A stretch of DNA of 64,000 bases. It comes from Malus domestica (taxonomy: Eukaryota > Streptophyta > Magnoliopsida > Rosales > Rosaceae). Within the stretch, counting starts at the first letter, position 1, and each line of letters begins with the position of its first letter. The position numbers were made by a program, and so were the translations under genes. Positions 44,120-56,160 of the stretch are shown in pieces. Where the stretch lies: assembly GCF_042453785.1 (NCBI RefSeq), contig NC_091670.1, forward strand, positions 32,809,501-32,873,500. Reading direction: 5' to 3'. Under the pieces are notes generated by a model. That model saw only the letters and a program-made list of their open reading frames with translations. It made no database searches and was not told where the DNA came from.

Positions 44120-45190
44120 GATTAGGTGTTCATTTGCAGTCATGAGTTTTCATTTTTGAATATTACACCACGTAATTTTGAATTGTATAAATTTTACCCC
44201 TACGTTGATTTTACCGTTTAATTAAACGTTGAGTAGTGAGTCTAGTGATGTGGCATAGTCTAGGTCCATATTTGAACCGTCAAATCAGCATTTAATATCT
44301 AATTAGACGATAAAATCAATGAGAGGGTAAAATTAGTGAAATTCAAAAATTACATGGTGAAATATGAAAATTGAAACCTCACGGCATATATTGCAAAAGA
44401 CTCCAAATCTTGTGATGCAAATGCAATTAGCCCTTAAAATAAGTTTAAAAAATAAAAAATTAATAAGTTGGAAGGAAAAAAAAGGTGCAAATTATCCATT
44501 ACTCAACAAAGTATTAAATTTTAACCAATTTAAACCACTTTTGCATTAGAGCATACGAATCTTCATTAACAACTTATGTGATTTGAGCGACAACCACTTC
44601 TATGAGGCTATCAAACTAATCATTCAGCTTATTTTTGCTTTCCTCCCTAACTTTTTGTCTAGCAAAAATTTTGCAATCCAAAGTAACATTACGCTAAAGA
44701 TTTAGAATGGATAAGTCTCATGTTAGATCAAAATTAGGCTACCTTATGGTCTAACTAATATTCTTCAAAAGAGATACTCTCTTGTCATCAATTCACCACG
44801 TCGCAAATTTCTAGCAGACAAAGTAATCATTTTTTAATACGCATGAACATTAAATTAGTTGAAATATGCCACTGATCCTATGAATTGGTTGTAAGTGAAT
44901 ATTTTCTTGTGCGTATAGTTAGAAACTCAGAAATAATAGTTGCTTAAATTGTTAATATTTTATAAGTTTAGGTAGTGATGTGAATATTTTTATTTTTTTA
45001 ATAAATGGAGTGCGGTTTTGAAAGTGACAAAATTTCGTAATTAGCTCAATAAAATATAACAATTTTATTTTGGACCACAAACTGTATGCATTGACAAGTG
45101 TCGCCATACGAAACACATCAGGCAAATGTACAGGCAAACGAGAGCTTCGTAGAAGCAAGCAAGAGAGAAGAACAGATAGAAGAGAGCGAG
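44120..45190. other. Spacer and promoter of the SDR gene
   Basis: No gene or clear repeat is seen. The last 100 bp are purine-rich 5' leader without an ATG before 45191 in the SDR frame. Confidence 0.4.
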
Positions 45191-48081
45191 ATGGACTCGC
45201 CGTTCAAGGCTGATGCGGTGAAAGGGAAGGTGGCTCTGATAACCGGAGGTGGGTCAGGAATCGGGTTGGAAATGTCGACCCAATTCGGCAAACATGGAGC
45301 CTCCATTGCCATCATGGGCCGCCGGAAGCAAGTGCTTGACTCAGCCGTCTCCGAGCTTCGATCTCTTGGAATTCAGGTACCTTCTCTTTTGTCAAGCTTT
45401 TTATTTTCAGGGGTCTGTTTGGTTGCTCAGAAAATTGAGAAAAATGGAATAGATACGATTCTGTTTGTTCTTTGTGATCAGTGAACTATTTTGGTAATTG
45501 TATGCATTATCAGTATGCTCTGATTTCCCAGCTGGGTCTTTTTTGTTTTTGTTTGTGTTTCTGGTTTGCTGAATCGTGGGGTTGTTTGGTTGCTGAGAAA
45601 ATGAGGGAAATGAAATGTAGTTCCTTTTTCAGAAAAAGATAATAAATGTTTTCTGTTGTTCTGCTTGGTTGATTGAAAAAGCCGGTGAATTTCGGAATTT
45701 TATTTCGGAGTTTAATTTATACTTTATATGCCCATCTGGGTTTACCGTACACTATCTCAACTAAAATTGATTTTTGGGTGCCAAGGAATTACAAGTGTTA
45801 AATACTTAAGTTAATATGCATTAGCGGATTCTTTGCTCTCATGATCATTGCATTGGTGTAAACTTTGGATTTGAAAGGGCGTGTGTCAGTTGTTTTTTGG
45901 TCGAAATGTGTTTACAGGTAATGTTTTGTCTGTTGATCAAAACCAATAACTCCTAGTCACCCATCGAACAACTGCAAATTAACCAAAGCAGAACTTGTGT
46001 GCACTTTGGGCAACAAAAAGGAATGGTGATTCTGTTGGTCGAGCAGTTTAGGGTTGCACTATGATCTTAGATATGAATTTAAAAGTCGAAAGCCATCAGC
46101 AACACAAGGAGTAGGTTCTAGATTTTACCTGGCGGCTTGAGATCTTCACTATGGTCTCATTCACCGGCATGAAATGGCTCAAAGTCCAATTGTGGGAGTA
46201 GTGATTTAGTATTAGTCCATAAGTTCAATTCATATCGGAATTAGTTGGTTGTATAGTTCAAGATTTTTTATTTTTATTTTTTCCTTTTGTATCAGGCTGT
46301 TGGTTTTGAGGGAGATGTTCGTAAACAGGAAGATGCAAAAAGAGTGGTGGAATCAACTTTCCAGCATTTTGGTAGGCTTGACATACTTGTGAATGCTGCA
46401 GCTGGCAATTTTCTTGTATCAGCAGAGGATCTATCACCTAATGGATTTCGAACAGGTTGGATGTTGTAACAATCTTTATCATATGTTTGGACATATGAAT
46501 TTGTTTATTTTCTTCATTTCGGTATCAAATGAAATTCTCCTTGTGTATGTATGGGCTAAAACTTTTTCAGCCAATGGTTGAGCACTGTTTTTGGTGAAAA
46601 ACTGCATAAGTGCAAGGTTTTCTCTTGTTTGGGATCTTAATATATCAATTGTAAAAAGAATCTTTTGAAATTTCAAAGATATTAGGTTAACACAAAAAAA
46701 AAAAAAAATTATTAAAGCTTGCTGAAATCAAAAGAAAGCAGGAATACGTGGATGCATCCTTAAACTTGTTTGTCAGTTTACTTTTTAAGGATATGGTCCA
46801 GCTATCTTAGCCTTTTAACTCAATTGAAATGGGCGAACAGAGATTAAGCAAACAAATCAGATCCGTTATTAGATCTATAGTTGATTTACTAAGGTAAACT
46901 CAAAGTTGTAGTACATATTGAGAGTTTTCACTAGATTATCATTGGCCTATTAAAACGTCTTCATTTATAGGTGCTTTTTTTACCCAATGAATCATATATT
47001 TCGTTTCTTCCCTGTAGTTATGGATATTGATGCTGTTGGTACATTCACAATGTGCCACGAAGCACTCAAGTATCTTAAAAAAGGAGGGCCCGGAAGGGGC
47101 TCATCTGGTGGTGGAACAATATTGAACATCAGTGTTACTTTACATTATACAGCAGCTTGGTATCAAGTCCATGTATCAGCAGCCAAGGTTTGTTCGATAT
47201 ATTTTCAGTTGTTATATCTTGTTTTTGTGATAAGTATATTCAAAATGATCCCTTTCCAACAGGCAGCTGTCGATGCCACTATGAGAAACTTGGCACTCGA
47301 GTGGGGAACTGACTACGACATTAGGGTCAATGGAATAGCACCGGGTCCCATTGGTGATACACCTGGCATGAGTAAACTTGCACCTAAGGAGATAAATAGC
47401 AAAGCTAGAGATTACATGCCTTTGTATAAACTAGGGGACAAATGGGATATTGCTATGGCGGCTCTCTACCTTACTTCGGATGCAGGTTGGGTAGCCTTTG
47501 CTCATGCATTTTAATATCATCATCGTCATCTTTGTAGCAACATGTGATTAGCAATATCAGTATCTCTTGCATAATCGTAAAGTTTTGTGCTGCAACCCCC
47601 TTAGAAAAAGAGTATGAAATGCTGCAATTATCGAACTGCAGGAGTCCATCCTGGTTTGATATGTATCTGATTTCAGGACTTTTTGTTCACATTATCTCTT
47701 GATGCTTCAGCGTTTTAGCGTCATCCAGTCCCATCATGCGTTCAGTTGAATAAAATATCTGTGCTTAGATTTAGTCAGTCGGAAATAATAGAAAATGAAA
47801 CCAAGTAACAAAACATTGAGTTGTTCTTGATGCTCGTGTCTACAGGTTCTGTTACTCTTCTCTTTTATCAACATCGCTTTTCCATTTGTATCGTTGGAAA
47901 CTTATTTGTCATTGTAAAATTTTCAGGTAAATTCATCAATGGAACTGTCATTGTAGTAGACGGGGGACTTTGGCTGAGCCGGCCTCGCCATCTGCCAAAA
48001 GAAGCAGTGAAACAGCTTTCTCGAACAGTAGAGAAGAGATCTAGAAATGCACCAGTAGGGGTTCCAAGCAGCAAGTTGTAA
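45191..48081 (+). CDS. SDRB: Peroxisomal short-chain dehydrogenase, 2,4-dienoyl-CoA reductase type
   Basis: Five exons (45191-45376, 46296-46455, 47018-47187, 47263-47485, 47927-48081) give 297 residues, the size of Arabidopsis At3g12800. The N-terminus carries the Rossmann dinucleotide motif TGGGSGIG (residues 18-25) and MGRR. Further conserved SDR blocks are NAAAGNF, a VHVSAAKAAVD helix with the active-site Lys, and RVNGIAPGPI. The HYTAAWYQVH stretch before it is typical of the peroxisomal DECR subgroup, which does not use the classical YxxxK arrangement. The protein ends in SKL, a canonical type 1 peroxisomal targeting signal. 2,4-dienoyl-CoA reductase removes double bonds at even positions with NADPH so that polyunsaturated fatty acids can pass through beta-oxidation. 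The ATG at 45191 gives the full N-terminus before the Rossmann fold. Confidence 0.93.
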
Positions 48082-48184
48082 GGCATAGGATAAGTACATG
48101 ACCATTTGTACGGTTACCTCCAACGCTTATAAAACTTAGTTCGCTGCTCATAAGAATTCCAACAGAGGAATCCATTTCCATTAA

Positions 48185-48349
48185 AAAGGTCGTACCCAGT
48201 GCACAAGGCTCCCGCTTTACGCAGGGTCTGGGAGAGGTGAATGTCGGCTAGCCTTACCCCCATTTATGGAGAGGCTGCTCCCAAGTCTCGAACCTGAGAC
48301 CTACCGCTCATGGACTAAGGCACTTGCCATCGCACCAAGTGCGACCTCT
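48185..48349 (-). mobile_element. SINE of the plant Au type with 21-bp target-site duplication
   Basis: On the minus strand the unit starts with a tRNA-related region containing an A-box-like GCGATGGCAAGTGCC and a B box GGTTCGAGACT, then a conserved body (CCTCTCCATAAATGGGGGTA and GACATTCACCTCTCCCAGAC). These features and the 165-bp length fit the Au SINE family of flowering plants. AGAGGAATCCATTTCCATTA, plus one more A, flanks it on both sides (48164-48184 and 48350-48370) without a mismatch. It lies about 100 bp past the SDR stop, probably in or near the 3' UTR. Confidence 0.9.
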
Positions 48350-49301
48350 AGAGGAATCCATTTCCATTAATTGTTAATAATTTTCATGTACTTGGATTAC
48401 TGAGGAATTTGGCGCCACCAGATCGCAAACCTGAATTCTTGTTAAATTCATTGACGTGTGAGAAAATTACAATATCAAAGGTGTAGATTATTGCATTGTA
48501 AACTATAATTGTGCGCCAAGAAACCAAGTAACATCTATGCAATGAATCGATAGATGATTTCCAGTAATAGTTTAACATCTATGCAGTGGTGCAGGATATA
48601 TGTCCAGCGGTTTATACCGCAACTTATCATTATGCGGCAACGGTCCATCCTAAAAATTTAACCAAATAAACGTAAGTTGGAATCATCTCAAGAAACCAGT
48701 CTTCCAAAAGGCACTTTGAAGGGAGGAAGAAGAGCTATACCAAGAAACAGATATTATAACAAAAGAAATTATCTAAAACCATTAGGAAACTATTAATTTA
48801 AAAGTTGAAACGGATATAAAACAGTAAGACATTAGCAACTACCGAAATAAATACCTGCTCCAAGTCTATCTGAAATGGCTTTACAAAATCCTCAAACATC
48901 ACTGGAGAAAGGTCCTTAATTTTCTCTTCAACCTCCTATTAATTGGAACACGAGATTGTGAGAATACACACATCTAACAAGTTTGGTGCAAGAATTTCAA
49001 AACATGCAAAGTTAAATGTTATCTAATCAACATTACAGTGTTCACAATTAAGAGAAGTGTGTTCTATAACGTACCAAACCAGTAATCCTTGACTTCTCTA
49101 ATAGTTCCTTCGTAATCATGTCCAATATGTGCCTATTGTTTGTCAAACCATTCATTGCGAGTTCTTCTGTTTCTTCAATGTACTGCAACCAATACCAAAT
49201 ACACACAAAATGTAGTTTTCGATGAAATATATGAGGCCACTATCATTCGACAGGACCACTAACATTCAGTAGTATCCTTTTTGGATAGCATTAGAAATGA
49301 T

Positions 49302-52300
49302 ACAACAACAACAAAGCCTTTTCCCACTAAGTGGGGTCGGCTATATGAATCCTAGAACGTCATTACGCTCGGTTTTGTGTCATGTCCTCCGTTAGATCCA
49401 AGTACTCTAAGTCTTTTCTTAGGGTCTCTTCCAAATTTTCCTAGGTCTTCCTCTACCCCTTCGGCCCTGAACCTCTGTCCCGTAGTCACATCTTCGAACC
49501 GGAGCGTCAGTAGGCCTTCTTTGCACATGTCCAAACCACCGTAACCGATTTTCTCTCATCTTTCCTTCAATTTCGGCTACTCCTACTTTACCTCGGATAT
49601 CCTCATTCCCAATCTTTTCCTTTCTCGTGTGCCCACACATCCCACGAAGCATCCTCATCTCCGCTACACCCATTTTGTGTACGTGTTGATGCTTCACCAC
49701 CCAACATTATGTGCCATACAACATCGCTGGCCTTATTGCCGTCATATAAAATTTTCCCTTGAGCTTCAGTGGCCTACGACGGTCACACAACACGCCGGAT
49801 GCACTCTTACACTTCATCCATCCAGCTTGTATTCTATGGTTGAGATCTCCATTCTCTTGCAAGATAGATCCTAGGTAGCGAAAACGGTCGCTTTTTGTGA
49901 TCTTCGCTAGATTGCTCCGGTCATTACTATGGATAAGTATATAAATGGATAGAGATAGGAAAGCAAACACAAGATGTACGTGGTTCACCCAGATTGGCTA
50001 CGTCTAATTCTCCGTTCTTTTGCAAGATAGATCATAGGTAACGAAAACGGTCGCTCTTTGGTATTTCTTGATCTCCGATCCTCACCCCTAACTCGTTTTG
50101 GCCTCCATTTGCATTGAACTTGCACTCCATATATTCTGTCTTTGATCGGCTTAGGCGAAGACCTTTAGATTCCAACACTTCTCTCCAAACGTTAAGCTTT
50201 GCATTTACCCCTTCCTGAGTTTCATCTATCAACACTATATCGTCTGCAAAAAGCATACACCAAGGAATATCATCTTGAATATGTCCTGTTAACTCATCCA
50301 TTACCAACGCAAAAAGGTAAGGACTTAAGGATGAGCCTTGATGTAATCCTACAGTTATGGGAAAGCTTTCGGTTTGTCCTTCATGAGTTCTTACGGCAGT
50401 CTTCGCTCCTTCATACATATCCTTTATAGCTTGGATATATGCTACTCGTACTCCTTTCTTCTCTAAAATCCTCCAAAGAATGTCTCTTGGGACCCTATCA
50501 TACGCTTTTTCCAAATCTATAAAGACCATGTGTAAATCCTTTTTCCCATCTCTATATCTTTCCATCAATCTTCGTAAGAGATAGATTGCCTCCATGGTTG
50601 AGCGCCCTGGCATGAACCCGAATTGGTTGTCCGAAACCCGTGTCTCTTGCCTCAATCTATGCTCAATGACTCTCTCCCAGAGCTTCATTGTATGACTCAT
50701 TAGCTTAATACTCCTATAGTTCATGCAATTTTGTACGTCGCCCTTATTCTTATAGATAGGCACCAAAGTGCTCGTTCGCCACTCATTTGGCATCTTCTTC
50801 GTTTTCAAAATCCTATTGAAAAGGTCAGTGAGCCATGTTATACCTGTCTCTCCCAAAACTTTCCACACTTCGATTGGTATATCGTCTGGGCCTACTGCTT
50901 TTCTATGCTTCATCTTCTTCAAAGCTACAACCACTTCTTCCTTCCGGATTCGACGATAAAAAGAGTAGTTTCTACACTCTTCTGAGTTACTCAACTCCCC
51001 TAAAGAAGCACTCCTTTCATGTCCTTCATTGAAAAGATTATGAAAATAACCTCTCCATCTATCTTTAACCGCGTTCTCTGTAGCAAGAACCTTTCCATCC
51101 TCATCCTTGATGCACCTCACTTGGTTTAGGTCCCTTGTCTAATTTCCCTTGCTCTAGCTAGTTTATAGATATCCAACTCTCCTTCTTTGGTATCTAGTCA
51201 CTTATACATATCGTCATAAGCCGCTAACTTAGCTTCTCTCACAGCTTTCTTCGCCTCTTGCTTCGCTTTTCTATACCTTTCACCATTTTCATCGGTCCTA
51301 TCCTTGTATAAGGCTTTACAACATTCCTTCTTAGCCTTCACCTTTGTTTGTACCTCCTCATTCCACCACCAAGATTCCTTTTGGTGTGGGGCAAAGCCCT
51401 TGGACTCTCCTAATACCTCTTTTGCTACTTTTCGGATACAACTAGCCATGGAATCCCACATTTGGCTAGCCTCTCTATCCCACACACACTGGGTGATTAC
51501 TTTCTCTTTGAAAATGGCTTGTTTTTCTTCTTTTAGATTCCACCATCTAATCCTTAGGCACTTCCAAGTCTTGTTCTTTTTTCTCTCTTTTGATATGTAC
51601 ATCCATCACCAACAAGCGATGTTGATTAGCCACGCTCTCTCCTGGTATAACTTTGCAATCCTTACAAGTTATACGATCCTCTTTCCTCATTAGAAGAAAA
51701 TCTATTTGTGTTTTTGACGACCCACTCTTGTAGGTGATCACATGTTCTTCTCTCTTCTTAAAGAAGGTGTTGGCTAAGAAGAGATCATATGCCATTGCAA
51801 AATCCAAGATAGCTTCCCCATCCTCGTTTCTCTCCCCAAAACCATGGCCACCATGAAAACCTCCATAGTTGCCTGTCTCCCTGCCCACGTATCCATTTAA
51901 ATCTCCTATAAATAACTTCTCCGTCTGAGCAATTCCTTGCACCTAGTCTCCAGGTCTTCCCAAAATTTCTCCTTCGAACTCGTATCCAACCCTACTTGAG
52001 GTGCGTACGCACTAATCACATTGATAAGTTCTTGTCCTATTACAATCTTGATTGCCATGATTCTATCTCCTACCCTCTTGACATCTAGAACATCTTGTGT
52101 CAAGGTCTTGTCCACGATGATGCCAACACCGTTTCTCGTTCTATTTGTGCCCGAATACCAAAGTTTAAACCCTGAGTTTTCTAGATCCTTTGCCTTACGA
52201 CCAACCCACTTAGTTTCTTGTAGGCACATAATATTTATCCTTCTCCTCACCATAACTTCCACTACTTCCATAGATTTTCCCGTTAAGGTTCCTATATTCC

Positions 52301-52735
52301 ACGTTCCTAAACGCATTTTGCTCTCTTGAACTCTACCCTTCTGTCCTAGCTTCTTCACCCTCCCCCGTCTAATAGGATCAAAGTACTTTTGTGTGTCCCG
52401 TGTAAAATTGATAGGAGCATATGCTCCCAAAAAACTTTGAGTGGAGTCGTTCGAAAAGAAGTTTCTATGGCCCCCTTGCTCATTTAACACTGCATCCGGG
52501 TGCCGATGGAGATACAGCGACCCTTGCTCACTTATCACTGTGCTCGGGCCACACAGCGCGCCACTTACGGGTGACGCCCTAGCTTTAGCGCGATTTCGTT
52601 CTGGATTCATTTTCATAAGGATTCGACGTAATCATGGAGTGCCGGCTGTCGACTACCTGACGCCCTCCCCCTCCTCCTTTATCCGGGCTTGGGACCGGCA
52701 ATGTAAGATAAACTTACACAGGCGGAGTTAATTAA
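49302..52735 (-). mobile_element. RTE-clade LINE, nearly full length, several frameshifts
   Basis: On the minus strand the element runs from a GC-rich 5' region (about 52735) to a TTGTTGTTGTTG tail near 49302, the usual RTE ending, preceded by CCCACTTAGTGGGAAAAGGC. From 52616 an apurinic-type endonuclease is encoded (MRLGTWNIGTLTGKSMEVVE, CLQETKWVG, YAPQVG), continuing at 51942-51547 (GDLNGYVGRETGNYGGFHG). The reverse transcriptase lies at 51120-50032 ([38 protein letters not shown], catalytic [10 protein letters not shown]). The C-terminal part at 49988-49419 reads HQHVHKMGVAEMRMLRGMCG. The pieces lie in different frames, with about four breaks, so the copy is inactive. It lies inside the FTSHI5 locus. 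Confidence 0.85.
49899..50017. mobile_element. Small insertion within the RTE LINE, flanked by a 40-bp duplication
   Basis: The LINE sequence from TTGCAAGATAGATC to GAAAACGGTCGCT occurs on both sides (about 49857-49895 and 50022-50057, with a few mismatches). Between them is foreign DNA containing CAAACACAAGATGTACGTGG and TTCACCCAGATTGGCTACGT, a motif I associate with dispersed repeats of LTR type in Rosaceae. It is a short fragment only. The family assignment is a weak inference. Confidence 0.45.
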
Positions 52736-54205
52736 CGGCTGCTAACAAATCCCTAAAAATAGAAGAGAAATTGTAATCTCTAAACTCCACTGAAACCGAA
52801 GCCCAAAGGGCTGCCCAGTGTTTTACTCTATCCCAAAGCTCCTCAACCCCCACTCCCTTGTAATCCTCAAAGACTCTTTTATTACGCTCCAACCAAATGT
52901 TCCAGAAGAGGGTCATCAACAGAGATCCCCACAAAGTTTTGGCTTTGCTCCCTTTCCCTAGGCCTTCGAACTTAGTGCTTAGGAGCTCAAAACAGCCCTT
53001 TGGGGTGACCCATCTTGCTCCAACTTCCTTGAGCAATTTCCACCAAAGTTGAATGCTATACGGACAATGGAGGAAAACATGGTTGGCGCTTTCCTCCCCG
53101 GATTTGCACAAAGCGCACCAATGGGGGGAGAAGCATGCAAAAGGCATTCGTCTTTGGACTTGATCACAAGTATTAACCTTCCCAAGCGCCACTAGCCACA
53201 CAAGGATTTTGACTTTTGGAGGCACTTTTGCTTTCCATATCTGAGAGAAAGGGGGAAATTGTTGCACATCTTCATTGTTGCAAAGGAAAGAGTTATAGGA
53301 TTTGCAAGTGAACTGGCCAGAACCTTCTAAATTCCGTCTTCTCCTGTCTTCTCTAGAATGGCACAACCGTACGGACTCCACCTTCTGCAGTAAACCAGCC
53401 ACCTCTTCAATCTCCGACTTTCTTAGGTTTCTCCTAAACTCTAAATTCCAACTGACCGGCTGTAAAGAAGAAACTACCAAATTGGAAATACTTTGGTTTT
53501 TTGTCCTTGATAAAGAAAATAATCTAGGGAATTGCTCCTTCAACGGTCCGCCCTCCAACCAACCGTCCTCCCAGAATCTCAGCCTCTCTCCGTTACCAAC
53601 CTCGAAGTTGCATGAGTGAAGAAAGGAAGGGTAACCAGCCGAGATGTCTGACCAGGGACACCTGCTCGAGCCTCGACTCGGACAATTAGCGTCCCAACCA
53701 TTTGGCACCAGACCGTACTTGCTCTTTATCACCCTATGCCAAAGAGAGTTTGATTCGCGCCGGAATCTCCACAGCCACTTGGCTAATAAGGCGGCATTCC
53801 GATTTCTCAAATTTCCCAGACCAAGGCCACCTTCCTCCTTGCTTTTACACACTTTCTCCCACTTGACCAAGTGAAACTTCTTTCCTTCCTCAACCCCTTC
53901 CCTAAGAAACCCTTTCATTAGCTTTTCCAATCTCCCAATGACCCCGCGTGGGGCTTTGAACAGGGACATGTATATGGGCAAGGATCCCAGGACAGCTTGG
54001 ATCAATGTTAATCTTCCGCCTCTAGATAAAAAAGCTTTCTTCCAACCCAGAAGTCTCAATTCCACCTTCTCTACCACCGGGTCCCAGAACTTAATAGATT
54101 TTGGCTTGCCTCCGAGGGGGAGACCCATGTATCTCATTGGCCAACTGCCCACCTCACAGCCCCATGAACAGCTAGCAGTTTCTTCTTTTCCGACGACACC
54201 TATGA
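52728..54205 (-). mobile_element. L1-type LINE, 5'-truncated C-terminal part
   Basis: On the minus strand an open frame of more than 470 codons covers the end of the reverse transcriptase (SWPMRYMGLPLGGKPKSIKF, FLSRGGRLTLIQAVLGSLPI) and the zinc-binding C-terminal domain. That domain has WKAKVPPKVKILVWLVALGK, a C-x2-C pair in CALCKSG and H-x4-C in HVFLHC. It ends in LLAAVN and a stop at 52728-52730. The endonuclease and most of the RT are absent, as in 5'-truncated L1 copies. The frame is intact over its length, so the insertion is not very old. The usual 3' UTR and poly(A) tail are missing: RTE sequence starts within a few bases of the stop. Confidence 0.85.
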
Positions 54206-55254
54206 TATAATTACATAAAACTCAGTGATCAAATAAAAATCATACAACACTTGTTACTGCTGAGGAAACCACTAAAGAATAATCAACACAGACATACACT
54301 CTGTTCGCATTTCCGTTGCTCTTCTTCAGTGAGTAGTACACCCATACCCTCAACCAATTGTTTATCTAATACATCAACAATGTCTTTCTGGTAGATCTTG
54401 GAACGACCTTTCCTCACTTGAAAAATGAAGGGTACAAAACAACATGCAAATATAAACTAGAGAAAAATATGCATGAGAAGCTTTCTTTTCAAAATAACAG
54501 ATTCACATTTTATTCAAAAGTTAAATATCATGTCAAACATCAGTTAAACAATTTTTATTGAGATCCCAGTAAACACTCACACCACTTCACCAAATATTAC
54601 TATTCACAAAGAACAGTCATGAAACCATAGTTACTACTGAAACTTGAATAAGCATGCATCTTACTTTTCCTAGATTTGTTGCATTACCGTATTTACTAGC
54701 TGGAGATGCATCTACCTAAAGAGAAACCTCACTGGTACCTTATAAATACAACATATACACCAATTAATAAACCTGGTTCACACCTTGGAGCAACCTATGC
54801 CACTAAAGTTACCAGTTCAATTTTCTGACCATCAATATCTCACACAATTCTTATTTCAAGGAAACAGTAATACAAACAAAAAGTTCGCTTATGCTACACT
54901 TTGGGTGTTTGTATGTTTCACTTACTGACATGATTGCTGCTTCATTGACAAGATTCGGAATATCTGCCCCAGAAAAACCAACAGTGCGGAAGACAAGCTG
55001 AAGTGGAAGATGAAGCAAATAGTTGCCAAAACAAATTAGATTGTCATCCATACTATAGAAAGGTAAGCACCAATTACTAAAATAAAAAGAACCAAGCCAA
55101 GAGTGTAAACATGGAAATTCATGTGACGAATGAGACAAAAACACGTGTACAAAATAATATTTGTATCAATGATTTTGTGTTAGAATCTCTTCTACAAATT
55201 TAGCCTCTGATTCAATCTTCATAAGTTGTTGATTTGTGGATGGGTTGTTGATCG

Positions 55255-56160
55255 AAAGGGCCGTCGGGGCTTGATCTTTAGGATGTATAGTTGTGTAGAT
55301 TTATGGATGGGCTGCTGATCCAAAGGGCCGTCGGTGCTTGATCTTTAGGATGAACAGTGATGTACGGATGGTTTCTTTAAGGGCCGTTGGGCTTGATCTT
55401 GACGAACGGATGAACGGATCTTCAAGGGCTTTTGGGCTTGATCTTGAAGAACGGATGTGTGGATTTGTTGATGTTGTTGATCCAAAGGGCCGTTGGGGCT
55501 TGATCTTGAATTGGTGGACGTTCTTCAAGGGCCGTTGGGGCTTAATCTTGAAGGAAGATTTGACAAAGAACGGAGGGAGCTTTCTTGATCCTTTGGGATT
55601 TGCTTGGGAGCTTTAGAGTTTCAAAGTTTCAAGGTTTTGGTGTGATGTGAATTGGTGATGAATTGGAGTCCTAAAATGAATGAAATGGCCTTGTATTTAA
55701 AGAATTTCAAGGCCTAATTTTGAATATAATATTCAGATGAAATAAATTATTTCTGCCAGTTATTGACACGTGTCCTTATTTGATGACTTCTCCAATTTAT
55801 TTTTATTTTTCGTTTAGTCACATGCTACGTGTAAAATTTATGTGACGTGAGCGTTGAAATTGTAATTATTGGTCAACATTTATTTCACCAAAATTTTGAT
55901 GTTTACAAATGCCTCCACTTCAAGGCGCGTCGTATACATGTGTTTGTCACATGTAGGAGATGCGTTTTGAAGTCCCTTAATGTAAATGTCGATCTAAGGG
56001 CCATCAAGGCTTGATCTTGAATTAGGCTGGAGATTTCTTTAAGGGCCGTTGAGGCTTGATCTTGAATTGGGTTGGAAGTTTCTTCAAGGGCCGTTGAGGC
56101 TTGTTCTTGAACTTTGTTTGAAATTTCTTTAAAGGCCATCGAGGCTTGATCTTGAATTAA
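55255..56160 (+). repeat. About ten dispersed copies of a 25-30-bp motif
   Basis: Variants of AAGGGCCGTTGGGGCTTGAT followed by CTTGAA occur near 55258, 55321, 55379, 55426, 55485, 55526, 55995, 56039, 56086 and 56130. Spacing varies (40-60 bp within groups, with a gap between 55550 and 55990), and sequences between copies differ. In the first group the copies alternate with GAACGGATG-like words. Confidence 0.85.

Larger units (their letters stand above)
48572..54997 (-). pseudogene. FTSHI5: FTSHI5-type gene, 3' exons only, split by LINEs with a deleted core
   Basis: Exon-like blocks on the minus strand, in gene order, are as follows. 54997-54926 reads LVFRTVGFSGADIPNLVNEA; 54416-54298 reads GRSKIYQKDIVDVLDKQLVE and GMGVLLTEEEQRKCEQS; 49182-49075 reads YIEETEELAMNGL and LLEKSRITGL; 48935-48855 reads EVEEKIKDLSPVMFEDFVKP; 48649-48572 reads DGPLPHNDKLRYKPLDIYPA and ends PLHRC. 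These match the end of the AAA module and the C-terminus of FtsHi5, a protease-dead FtsH relative of the plastid envelope linked to protein import. The region of roughly 150-180 residues between CEQS and YIEETEE, with the metalloprotease helix, is missing, and two LINEs fill the gap. The junction after 54926 also appears to lack one G, which would break the frame. Earlier exons are not in the window. Confidence 0.75.

Noticed and set aside
49600-51100. Plus-strand ORFs opposite the RTE LINE
   Set aside because: They are antisense shadows of the reverse transcriptase and show no domain content.
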